Shown piece by piece: positions 13,584 through 20,283 of a stretch of 20,283 bases of DNA; position 1 is the first letter of the stretch; every line of letters starts with the position of its first letter. The translations under genes and the position numbers were made by a program. The DNA is from a virus. The stretch lies in the IMG/VR virus record IMGVR_UViG_3300020195_000187, positions 1 through 20,283 of that record, one strand, 5' to 3'. The notes under the pieces were generated by a model. It saw only the letters and a list, made by a program, of their open reading frames with translations. It did no database searches and had not been told where the DNA came from.

Positions 13584-15425
13584 ATGACACCTGAAGAAGA
13601 AGCGAAACAAAAAGCCATGCTTGCGGCTCTAGCCCCTAAGCCACTGGCTCCAGCTCCTGTAGCGGTACAAGCTGCCCCAGCCCCGAAACCTCCTCCCGGC
13701 TCAGCCAGCGCGGCACTTGAAGATATCAAGAATGGTAAGGTTTCGGGCTCAAATGTCTCCACAGCGGTAACTAAGAACGTAACCCGTGGTGCTGCTGCGG
13801 CGGGTTCGTGGGGTCTGTCAGAAATCCCAATAGGTGGGCAAGGTATAGGCGAGCGGGTTGGTAACGCTGCAGCCAAGGTTGACGCCAAAGTTAACAGCTT
13901 CTTCAAGGCACTTGACCCTACCAACGTCAAGATGACTCGTGCTTCTACGGGTGGCATCGACACTGCTCAGGGCGGTATAACCGCAGTAGGCACTAAGGCT
14001 GGTGGGTTGGCTCAAGCACTCGCTGCAAACCCCGTTACCTCTCAGCAAGTCCAGGTTGCCATGCCGGGGAATGCGTCCACCGTGATGCGCCAGGATGGAA
14101 TTGTCGCTGACCGTATTGCGGGTCAGCTTCCTACCGTTCAGGCACAACAAGCACGGATGCAGTCCGTTGACCCTGCTATGATTGCTGAGCTTGAGCGCAT
14201 GAACGCAGCCCAGATTAATCGCGGTGAAGACCAGCAAGTCAGATCCAGTCAAATGGGCTTGATTGAGGCTCTACAAGGTCAGGCTAACGGCACGGCACCG
14301 TCTCTCGCTGAACAGCAGCTCAAGCGTTCAAATGAGCAGACTATAGCCTCACAGATGGCTCAAGCAGCTTCTGCCCGTGGCGGTAATCCCGCTATGGCCC
14401 AACGTATGGCGGCTCAGAACATCGCTGGCCTTCAGGCTGATGCAGCGGGTAGGGCGGCAGAGCTTCGTATCCAGGAGCAGACAGCAGCACGCCAGCAGCT
14501 CACACAGGCTCTTGATTCCACTCGTGGTCAGGATGTTACAGTCGCTTCGCAGCAAGCCCAGCTCGCACAGCAGGCAGCACAGGTTAATAAGACAGCAAGT
14601 GACCAAGCAGCTCTCGCACAAGCCCAACTCATTCAACAGGCGGCACTGGCTAACCAAGGTGAGTTTGGGCAAACGCAGCGGTTCAACGTGGAGCAGGACA
14701 CAGGGGCACAGAAGGCTAACCAGTCTACGTTGCTGCAAGGGCTCACGGCTGACCAGGGTGCTTCACTCGACGCACAGAAGGCCACGGCAGCTAATACTAT
14801 CAACGTTGATCAGTTCAATGCCAAGGCTACTGATGAAATGGCGAGATTCTCTACTGATGCCAGACTACGAGCTGACGTAGCCAACCAAGCCGCAGCCCTT
14901 CAGGCTCAGGGCATGACGGTGGATAGCATTGCGAAGTTCATGGGGCTTGAGCAGGACTCCCTCAAGGCTGTGCTAGCCAGCGAAACAGCTAAATTCACCT
15001 CTGAACAAGCTACGCTGAACGCTGAGTCGGAGAAGAAATCGAATATGCTTGGGAACGTCGTTGGCACCGTGGCGCAGGTAATCGCCATGTGTTTCCCCGC
15101 TGGTACACCAATCAGCATGATGGACGGCAGCACAACGCCCATTGAAGATATTGAAATAGGCGACATGGTGAGCGGTGGTGCCGTGCTCGGTACCCGTAAA
15201 CAGCTTGTGAACGAGCGCCTTTACGACGTTGGCGGAGTTCTGATGACAGGCTCACATGCGGTCTTCGAAGGCGGTAAGGCCGTGTATGCGAGGGATGTGA
15301 GCGTACCTGCTCATACGCACGTTGGACTTGTCTATAACATTGTGACTTCAACGCACCGCATGTGGGTCAAAGGGATTGAGCTTGGCGACGACACAGTCGA
15401 CGCTGGAGGTGCTGTATGCAACTGA
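13584..15425 (+). CDS. Internal virion (DNA-ejection) type protein with C-terminal Hint autoprocessing domain
   Basis: This 613-residue protein has three parts. Residues about 1-45 are Ala/Pro-rich and disordered. Residues about 160-500 are Gln/Ala-rich, long-helical or coiled-coil (with GNPAMAQRMAAQNIAGLQAD), in the style of proteins packed in the capsid and ejected with DNA. From Cys503 to the end is a Hint domain with CFPAGTPI, TGSH and THR motifs. The Hint fold should cleave the bond before Cys503 and release a 502-residue N-terminal product. The start is ATG 13584 with GGAGGT at 13571-13576. The last ten bases overlap the next gene, whose ribosome binding site lies inside the Hint coding region. 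The ejection role is inferred from composition and gene order. An alternative is a tail or needle component. Confidence 0.8.
   Translation: MTPEEEAKQKAMLAALAPKPLAPAPVAVQAAPAPKPPPGSASAALEDIKNGKVSGSNVSTAVTKNVTRGAAAAGSWGLSEIPIGGQGIGERVGNAAAKVDAKVNSFFKALDPTNVKMTRASTGGIDTAQGGITAVGTKAGGLAQALAANPVTSQQVQVAMPGNASTVMRQDGIVADRIAGQLPTVQAQQARMQSVDPAMIAELERMNAAQINRGEDQQVRSSQMGLIEALQGQANGTAPSLAEQQLKRSNEQTIASQMAQAASARGGNPAMAQRMAAQNIAGLQADAAGRAAELRIQEQTAARQQLTQALDSTRGQDVTVASQQAQLAQQAAQVNKTASDQAALAQAQLIQQAALANQGEFGQTQRFNVEQDTGAQKANQSTLLQGLTADQGASLDAQKATAANTINVDQFNAKATDEMARFSTDARLRADVANQAAALQAQGMTVDSIAKFMGLEQDSLKAVLASETAKFTSEQATLNAESEKKSNMLGNVVGTVAQVIAMCFPAGTPISMMDGSTTPIEDIEIGDMVSGGAVLGTRKQLVNERLYDVGGVLMTGSHAVFEGGKAVYARDVSVPAHTHVGLVYNIVTSTHRMWVKGIELGDDTVDAGGAVCN
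15090..15422 (+). other. Hint (Hedgehog/intein) domain coding region
   Basis: This region encodes residues 503-613 of the preceding entry. Block A is Cys503 followed by FPAGTPISMMDGSTTPIEDI and then GDMV. Block B is the TxxH signature as T555-G-S-H558, followed by AVFEGG. A block F-like segment, YNIVTSTHRMWVKGIE, contains H591. The C-terminus ends Val-Cys-Asn613, immediately before the stop. A splicing intein would end His-Asn and continue with Cys, Ser or Thr, so this is a cleaving Hint domain without a C-extein. At 111 residues it is short but complete in its N-terminal catalytic motifs. The Hint call comes from motif recognition; activity is inferred. Confidence 0.85.
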
Positions 15426-16873
15426 TGAGCCAAGAATTAGACGAGAACGGCAACCCCGCTGCAAAGCCTTTGTCACCCGAACTGGCGGGGATGAAACCCC
15501 CGGCTGTAGTCTACCCTGACGCACCACCTCCAGCCGCAGCCCCTGAACCAGAACCAGCTGCGCCTGTGGTAGCTGCGGCACCTGCCCCTGTGATGCCCGC
15601 GTACGATATCGCTAAGACCACAACGACCTCAACGTCAGCGCCCGTAGCCAACCCGGGCGAGAAGGCTACACAGGCCGCGCTTGATGGTGACACCGCACGC
15701 CTGCAAGACCTCGCGCAACAGGAAGGCAAGCTCCTAGAGGCCAAGGCTCAGATTGACGAACAGCGCGCCGCTACAGCTGATAAGATTGCGACCGACTCCG
15801 AACAGCGCAAGGTTCAGTATGCCTCCGCTATTGAGAAAGCCACTCAAGAAGCTGACGCTGAAATTGACGCCCGCTACACAGAGATGAAGAGTTTTAAGTT
15901 CAGAGATTACTGGGAAGACCAGAGCACAGGGGACAAGGTACTCGCTGCCATTGCTATCGGCCTCGGTGGACTTGGCGCAGGCATGACGGGTAAAGGTGGC
16001 AATGGTGCGCTCGACGTCATCAACAACGCAATTACCCGTGATAGCGAACGCCAGAAGTCACAGTTTGAACAGCTCAAGGCTACGTTGGGTGAGGCTCAGG
16101 CGCTCAAGGCCAGCAAGCTGAACGGTATGAGCAACGTTGAAGCAGCATTCGCTCTGTCAGATGCTGGCAAGTACGACGCCGCTCTTAAGAAGGCTGAGTC
16201 TATGCTTGCAAAGCAGGGTGTACCTGCTGCTGAGATTCAGACAAACCAAGTGGTAGCGGGCCTCACGCAGAAGCGAAACACCGAACTGCTGAAGGCGCAG
16301 CAGTCGTTGCGCGCCACAAAGACAACGCAAGTACAAGAGCAAATCGTCAAGGCTCAGCCTGTACCCGGCGCTACGCCGAAGGATGCACAGGAAGAGATCC
16401 AGGCAAACGTTGACTTCAAGGCATTCAAAGAACGTCGTGCAGCTCGTGACAACTTCAAAGGGTTCGTTAAGACAGGGGCCACGGGCGCAGCACTGGCTGA
16501 CTTCCTTGCCACAGGTATGAAACAAGGCTCGTTCGGGCCTGAGATGATTAACATCCTGTCAAAGCGCAGCCTCATTGACCAAGCGGGCGAAGTGGTTCGT
16601 AACAAGGTGGAAGGTGACTACTCGCCTGCCCTGATGCGGACGATTCAGGACGGGCTAAACGCTCAGTATGCAGTGTCTGAACGTAACGCGAAGCCAGTGA
16701 TTACACGGGCTCGCCAACTGGGAAAAGAACGCTTCGGGGACGCCAACTACTTCCTTGGCGAAGCGGAAGCACCACAGAAGCTTTCGGTAGACGACCAAGC
16801 GGCGTTGAACTGGGCTACCTCGAACCCCAACGACCCCCGCGCCGCTGAAATCAAGAGGAGCCTCGGTCAATGA
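15416..16873 (+). CDS. Putative internal virion (DNA-ejection) protein, 485 residues
   Basis: The N-terminal about 75 residues are strongly Pro/Ala-rich and disordered. Residues about 80-165 are charged and helical (coiled coil). Around 175-200 there is a Gly/Ala-rich hydrophobic stretch (VLAAIAIGLGGLGAGM) able to contact membrane, then more helix to the end with many Ala, Lys and Gln. This architecture is like internal core or ejection proteins of podoviruses, which pass through the tail and help DNA cross the envelope. ATG 15416 is favoured over the in-frame ATG 15425, because GGAGGT (15405-15410) is five bases upstream of the first. It overlaps the Hint-domain gene by ten bases and the next gene by four. 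There is no enzymatic motif that I recognise. Confidence 0.7.
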   Translation: MQLMSQELDENGNPAAKPLSPELAGMKPPAVVYPDAPPPAAAPEPEPAAPVVAAAPAPVMPAYDIAKTTTTSTSAPVANPGEKATQAALDGDTARLQDLAQQEGKLLEAKAQIDEQRAATADKIATDSEQRKVQYASAIEKATQEADAEIDARYTEMKSFKFRDYWEDQSTGDKVLAAIAIGLGGLGAGMTGKGGNGALDVINNAITRDSERQKSQFEQLKATLGEAQALKASKLNGMSNVEAAFALSDAGKYDAALKKAESMLAKQGVPAAEIQTNQVVAGLTQKRNTELLKAQQSLRATKTTQVQEQIVKAQPVPGATPKDAQEEIQANVDFKAFKERRAARDNFKGFVKTGATGAALADFLATGMKQGSFGPEMINILSKRSLIDQAGEVVRNKVEGDYSPALMRTIQDGLNAQYAVSERNAKPVITRARQLGKERFGDANYFLGEAEAPQKLSVDDQAALNWATSNPNDPRAAEIKRSLGQ

Positions 16874-18657
16874 GCACGTTCAACCCTGACGATTACCTGA
16901 AGAAAAAGAAGACAGTAACTCCTGTACCTGCCTCAACACCAGCGCCTACGACGCCGGGTGCGTTCAACCCTGACACATACCTCGCTGCTAAGACCGCTGT
17001 AGCTGAAGGCCCGATCACTAAGACGGACTCTGCTCTACGTGGCGCTGCTCAAGGTGCAACATTGGGCTTTGCTGACGAGGCTGTGGGCGCGGCTCAAGGG
17101 CTATTTGACACAGCAACAAAGGGTGGCTCACTCGTCGAAAACTATACCAGGGCGCGCGATGAGAGCCGCGATAACTTCAAGGCGGCTGAACAGGCTAACC
17201 CATGGTCCTACATTGGCGGCAACGTGGCAGGCGGTTTCGCCTCCAGCGCGGTTATGCCGGGGTCGGGTGTATTGGGGCTTGGTAGGGCTGCGGCAGGCAT
17301 CATCAAGGGTACTGGCACTATCGCTAAGATAGGCCGTGGCGTAACTCAGGCTGGCGTTGCGGGCGCTGTTGTAGGGGCTGCTCAGGGTTTGGGCGACTCC
17401 ACTGAGAATACGGCTGGTGGGATGATAAGCGATGCGGGCAAGGGCGGCCGTGCGGGGGCTGCGTTCGGTGGTGCCTTCGGTGCTGCTGGCAAGCTGCTGC
17501 CTGGCGTGAAGGATTCCGTATCGAACGAGCTGTACCGCAAGGTGCTTTCCATCACGCTTGACGACGACAAGGCTGAGTCAGCCTACAAGCTCCTGAAGCA
17601 CCCCGAAGTGCGTAATCAAGTCGTGGCGCTTGCGAACAAGGACACCATCGACAAGGTGAAGTCGCAAGTCATGACTGTGATTGGTAATGATGTGCAGGAA
17701 TTTAACAAGATGGCTGGGCAGATTGGTCAGTCTATGCTGCAACGTGTTGACGATAAAATGGGCGGGCAGCTTGATAAGTTCCGCGAAACCATCGCCAAAA
17801 CCTACGAGCCTGCCATCTCTAAAATGAACCCCAAGGTAGCGCGTGCCGTGCCCGCCGTGCTCGAAGAAGTGCAGGACATTCTGTCGGGCCGTGCTCGTAT
17901 GGCTGCGGGTGAGATTGCTGACGCCACAGGCGAGCGTCTTCTCAATGCGCCCAATGCCCAGTCTATGCGTGATGTGCGTGATGCCCTCAAGCAAGCCTTG
18001 TACGTAGGCGGCAACCCCAAGCAGGGTATCAAGGACGGTATCAGCAAGACTGAAGCGCGCATAATGGAGTCGATGTACGCTCAGGTACAAACGATGTTCA
18101 AGGCCATTCCTGAAGCACGAGCGGCTGACACTCTTTACTCGAAGGCTGCGAACTACTCCAAGGCTGCACAGAAGGCGCTGTTTCGTCCCACGGGTAATGG
18201 CGGGAAAGAGATATCAAACGCTGCTGTAGAATCCTTCGTACTCGGTAAAGGCTCGGCGGGGCGCGTGGAAGACCTTGACCGCGTACTGACACTGCGTGCT
18301 GAGTTTGGCGATGCCTTGCAAGAGATTGCAGGCCGTGAGCTTGTCGATAGCCCCAACCTCGGCAACGCACGCAAGGTAATGGAGTTCAACCGCCTCGGTG
18401 TGGGCGATTCTACAGGCCGTTCCCTGGCCCCGCTTGTAGGCATGATCGCCTCCGCTGCGAGTGGTGGCTCTGACCTTGGATTAATGGCTGGCCTCACTGC
18501 CGCCGCCTATAACCCCCGCATGTACCTCAAAGCACTCGCCAAGGCTGACCAGCTCACAGGCGAAGACAGGCGTGTGATGCAGGCGATTATCCGGGCTGTA
18601 GGACGTGAGAGAGACAAGCAGGCCGTTAAGAAGTCAACAGATAAGGACAAGCAATGA
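16870..18657 (+). CDS. Putative internal virion (DNA-ejection) protein, 595 residues
   Basis: The N-terminus carries two copies of an F-N-P-D-x-Y-L motif (residues 4-10 and 32-38) separated by a Lys- then Pro/Thr-rich linker. Then comes an Ala/Gly-rich region (about 55-215) containing ALRGAAQGATLGFADEAVGA and a long small-residue hydrophobic zone (about 113-180) that could insert in membranes. The rest, to residue 595, is mostly helical and charged, ending with a Lys/Asp-rich tail. Phage proteins of this design are usually ejection proteins; the length is close to P22 gp16 (609). ATG 16870 overlaps the previous stop (ATGA), with AAGAGGAG upstream. No lytic transglycosylase or peptidase motif is evident. 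The functional call rests on composition and gene order. Confidence 0.7.
   Translation: MSTFNPDDYLKKKKTVTPVPASTPAPTTPGAFNPDTYLAAKTAVAEGPITKTDSALRGAAQGATLGFADEAVGAAQGLFDTATKGGSLVENYTRARDESRDNFKAAEQANPWSYIGGNVAGGFASSAVMPGSGVLGLGRAAAGIIKGTGTIAKIGRGVTQAGVAGAVVGAAQGLGDSTENTAGGMISDAGKGGRAGAAFGGAFGAAGKLLPGVKDSVSNELYRKVLSITLDDDKAESAYKLLKHPEVRNQVVALANKDTIDKVKSQVMTVIGNDVQEFNKMAGQIGQSMLQRVDDKMGGQLDKFRETIAKTYEPAISKMNPKVARAVPAVLEEVQDILSGRARMAAGEIADATGERLLNAPNAQSMRDVRDALKQALYVGGNPKQGIKDGISKTEARIMESMYAQVQTMFKAIPEARAADTLYSKAANYSKAAQKALFRPTGNGGKEISNAAVESFVLGKGSAGRVEDLDRVLTLRAEFGDALQEIAGRELVDSPNLGNARKVMEFNRLGVGDSTGRSLAPLVGMIASAASGGSDLGLMAGLTAAAYNPRMYLKALAKADQLTGEDRRVMQAIIRAVGRERDKQAVKKSTDKDKQ
16877..16974 (+). 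repeat. Two-copy 14-base direct repeat coding for an FNPDxYL motif
   Basis: The word CGTTCAACCCTGAC occurs at 16877-16890 and again at 16961-16974, exactly 84 bases (28 codons) apart and in the same reading frame. It encodes the F-N-P-D part of a repeated F-N-P-D-x-Y-L peptide motif. Codons after the identical core differ (GAT versus ACA, TAC in both), so the peptide rather than the DNA seems to be kept. Confidence 0.7.
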
Positions 18658-19463
18658 GACAAGCCGCACGGGAAGTAATGCTTGATGCTGACCCCGCCTC
18701 GCTGGCGAGTATGGAAGACGCTTCGGCATTGCTTGCCGTTATTGGCTTGCCCGCGCTGATGAAGAAGGGCGCACTGAGGGTATCCGAGGCCACTAAGGCA
18801 AGGGCCGTCAAATTCCCCTTTGAAGTAAGCAAGCGAATGCTGCGTTTCCTTGAGACACAAGACTTCGAGAAACTTAAGCTTGAGCTACCGAAAACAGACC
18901 TCAGTGCCCTTCGTGATGAGTTTTCTCGAGAGATTGATGCTTCGTGGTTGGCTGAGAAGCTGACTGACCTTGACGACGAGGATAAAATCTCCTTCGCACA
19001 GATGGTAGGTAAGGCTTATGCGTACCTGCTGGCGAAAATCCCACCACTTCCAACGTCTTTTAGGCCCGTGAAGGCGTCTGACTTCGTATCAGCGTCGTTT
19101 ATGAGGCGCTACCGCACTGTTTCTGACCCAATGACGGTCATATCTGACATGGAAATGGGCTGTCTTTCGATTGAACAGGTCAAAACGCTGGCGGAAGTGT
19201 ACCCCAACCTTCACGAAATGATGAAAACGGCACTCTTGTCAGCAGCCACCGATGTGATGCGGGATCCTGACTACATTATCCCCTACAAAAAGCTGAAAAT
19301 GGTAGCCATCCTAACGCTTCAGCCAATGCTGGGCTCCTCGTTACAGGAGGTGCTGCAAACGAACTTCCAACCCTCGGAAGAACAGCGGGCTAGTAGCCCT
19401 ACGCCTACGGCAAAACCCTCGGAATCCCTCACACAAGCACAAAAGGTCGAATTCGGTCGCTAA
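18654..19463 (+). CDS. Protein of unknown function between ejection and fibre genes, 269 residues
   Basis: I do not recognise this family. ATG 18654 overlaps the previous stop (ATGA) with AAGGA at 18643-18647, so it is translated with the ejection-protein genes. The product looks mainly alpha-helical. It has a hydrophobic stretch near residues 24-40 (ALLAVIGLPALMKKG), a charged middle (about 55-115), a strand- and helix-rich region around 130-215 with SFMRRYRTVSDPMTVISDMEMG, and a Ser/Thr/Pro-rich disordered end. The position suggests a virion component or an assembly chaperone for neighbouring tail or ejection proteins. There is no signal peptide, and no lysis-enzyme motif was found. Confidence 0.75.
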   Translation: MRQAAREVMLDADPASLASMEDASALLAVIGLPALMKKGALRVSEATKARAVKFPFEVSKRMLRFLETQDFEKLKLELPKTDLSALRDEFSREIDASWLAEKLTDLDDEDKISFAQMVGKAYAYLLAKIPPLPTSFRPVKASDFVSASFMRRYRTVSDPMTVISDMEMGCLSIEQVKTLAEVYPNLHEMMKTALLSAATDVMRDPDYIIPYKKLKMVAILTLQPMLGSSLQEVLQTNFQPSEEQRASSPTPTAKPSESLTQAQKVEFGR

Positions 19464-19479
19464 GGCTGCGACTTGGGTA

Positions 19480-19496
19480 CCCTCATAATAGGAGGG
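19480..19496 (+). promoter_or_regulatory. Stem-loop overlapping the tail fibre ribosome binding site, T3-promoter-like
   Basis: CCCTC (19480-19484) pairs perfectly with GAGGG (19492-19496) across a 7-base loop. The 3' arm is the Shine-Dalgarno sequence of the gene starting at 19501, four bases further on. The same stretch, ACCCTCATAATAGGAGGG, shares an exact ACCCTCA and a similar A/T-then-GG transition with the T3 RNA polymerase promoter. It could therefore be a translational hairpin, a phage-polymerase promoter, or neither. No phage polymerase gene is in the window. Confidence 0.4.
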
Positions 19497-19500
19497 CTCA

Positions 19501-20283
19501 ATGGCCATTAGCGTTGTTTTTGCCGGTGCGACGTATTCGATTCCCAGCGCTGCGGGAGAGAATGGCTGGGGGCCGAACCTTACCGCTTACCTCCAGGCGC
19601 TCGCAGCCGGGGCAGCGGTCAATACAGTATTTAAACAGAATATCCGTGTAGCTACGGCCTCGCCTGTGACCGTGCTCGCTGTATCTGACTTCACTGTAGT
19701 TTGCAGGATGGCTTCGCCCGGCGCTGTAGCGGTTAGCCTCCCAGCAGGTGTTTCAAAGCAGACGTTTTCTATCGTGGACGGCACAGGTGACGCGAGTACG
19801 AACCTCATTACCATTACCGGGAACGGTGGCGAGCAGATTAACGGTTCTGCGACCTACGTTATCAATGAGAACCACGGCGGCATCCTGCTCCAGTGGAACG
19901 GCACCCAGTGGAACGTGCTGTCAGACTTCGTAGGTAAAGACCCATCTTTTACTTCCATTACGGTCACCACTCTTAGCGTGAGCGGCACAGCTACCATCGG
20001 TACGCTAGCAGCGACGAATGCCACAGTCGGCGGAAGCGCAGTCGTTACACTCGCAGCAGCTCAGACGCTCACCAGCAAGACTCTTACATCACCTGTAATC
20101 AACTCCCCAACAGGCATAGTTAGAGGCGACGTAGGTCTAGGTAACGTAGATAACACGAGTGATGCCACAAAGAACTCAGCAGCAGCTACACTGACAAATA
20201 AGACTATTTCGGGTGCCAGTAACACACTGTCGGCCATCCCGGCGGCGGCGCTCGCTGCCACCACTGCATCCAGGGCGCTCGCC
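19501..20283 (+). CDS. Tail fibre protein, N-terminal part (runs off the window)
   Basis: The reading frame is open from ATG 19501 to the last base, giving 261 residues with no stop. Residues 1-40 (ISVVFAGATYSIPSAAGENG, then GPNLTAYLQALAAG) look like a tail-attachment domain. Residues about 60-145 form a beta-rich domain (DFTVVCRMASPGAV, LITITGNGGEQINGSATYV) common near the base of phage fibres. From about 150 there are fibre-shaft repeats: TLTSKTLTSPVINSP and TLTNKTISGAS share a T-L-T-x-K-T unit, and GDVGLGNVDNTSDATKNS is a widespread tail-fibre motif. The ribosome binding site is GGAGGG at 19491-19496. The receptor-binding tip lies beyond the window. It is the last structural gene seen, following the ejection block as in T7-like late regions. 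Confidence 0.88.
   Translation, partial: MAISVVFAGATYSIPSAAGENGWGPNLTAYLQALAAGAAVNTVFKQNIRVATASPVTVLAVSDFTVVCRMASPGAVAVSLPAGVSKQTFSIVDGTGDASTNLITITGNGGEQINGSATYVINENHGGILLQWNGTQWNVLSDFVGKDPSFTSITVTTLSVSGTATIGTLAATNATVGGSAVVTLAAAQTLTSKTLTSPVINSPTGIVRGDVGLGNVDNTSDATKNSAAATLTNKTISGASNTLSAIPAAALAATTASRALA

Noticed and set aside
14377-14880. Alternative + frame of 167 codons within the Hint-domain gene
   Set aside because: Its Ser/Gln/Arg/His-rich sequence is what a frame-shifted reading of Gln/Ala-rich coding DNA gives; no ribosome binding site.
15090-15425. A splicing intein interrupting the ejection-type protein
   Set aside because: The frame stops directly after Val-Cys-Asn, so there is no C-extein, and the usual His-Asn before the splice junction is missing. 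A cleaving Hint domain fits better.

Overview
The window is part of the late (virion structural) region of a tailed bacteriophage or prophage. The gene set best fits a short-tailed, podovirus-like virion. All convincing genes are on the + strand, packed end to end with many 1-10 base overlaps. I see no host-type genes, RNA genes, insertion sequences or CRISPR arrays. Base composition is even (GC somewhat above 50% by eye). The host cannot be named from this sequence; a Gram-negative host would fit the three ejection-type proteins, but that is inference.

Layout. Positions 1-162 are a non-coding leader with short repeats and a possible RNA structure covering the first ribosome binding site. Positions 163-2713 hold a GNAT-type acetyltransferase, a small unknown protein, a candidate small terminase, the large terminase (ATPase plus nuclease motifs visible) and a 62-residue unknown. 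Positions 2716-6881 encode portal, scaffold and major capsid protein, for building and filling the procapsid. Two rho-independent terminators (about 6891-6944 and 7623-7651) bracket a small two-gene unit: a 133-residue putative head accessory protein and a 73-residue acidic protein. Positions 7686-13547 encode the head-tail adaptor, a 102-residue unknown, a tail-collar fibre protein with a histidine cluster, a 77-residue unknown, and a 1026-residue protein that is probably the tail nozzle or stabiliser.

Positions 13584-18657 encode three large Ala/Gly/Gln-rich proteins that look like the DNA-ejection (internal virion) set, in tightly overlapping frames. The first ends in a 111-residue Hint (Hedgehog/intein-type autoprocessing) domain. 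A 269-residue unknown follows, then a tail fibre gene that runs off the right edge.

The most interesting features are the Hint domain at the end of an ejection-type protein, and a recurring arrangement in which the Shine-Dalgarno sequence can pair with an upstream pyrimidine-rich block (before the acetyltransferase, scaffold and tail fibre genes, and weakly before the adaptor gene). The element before the tail fibre also resembles a T3-type phage promoter. Functions without a recognisable motif are assigned from gene order and remembered family resemblance, because no database search was possible.
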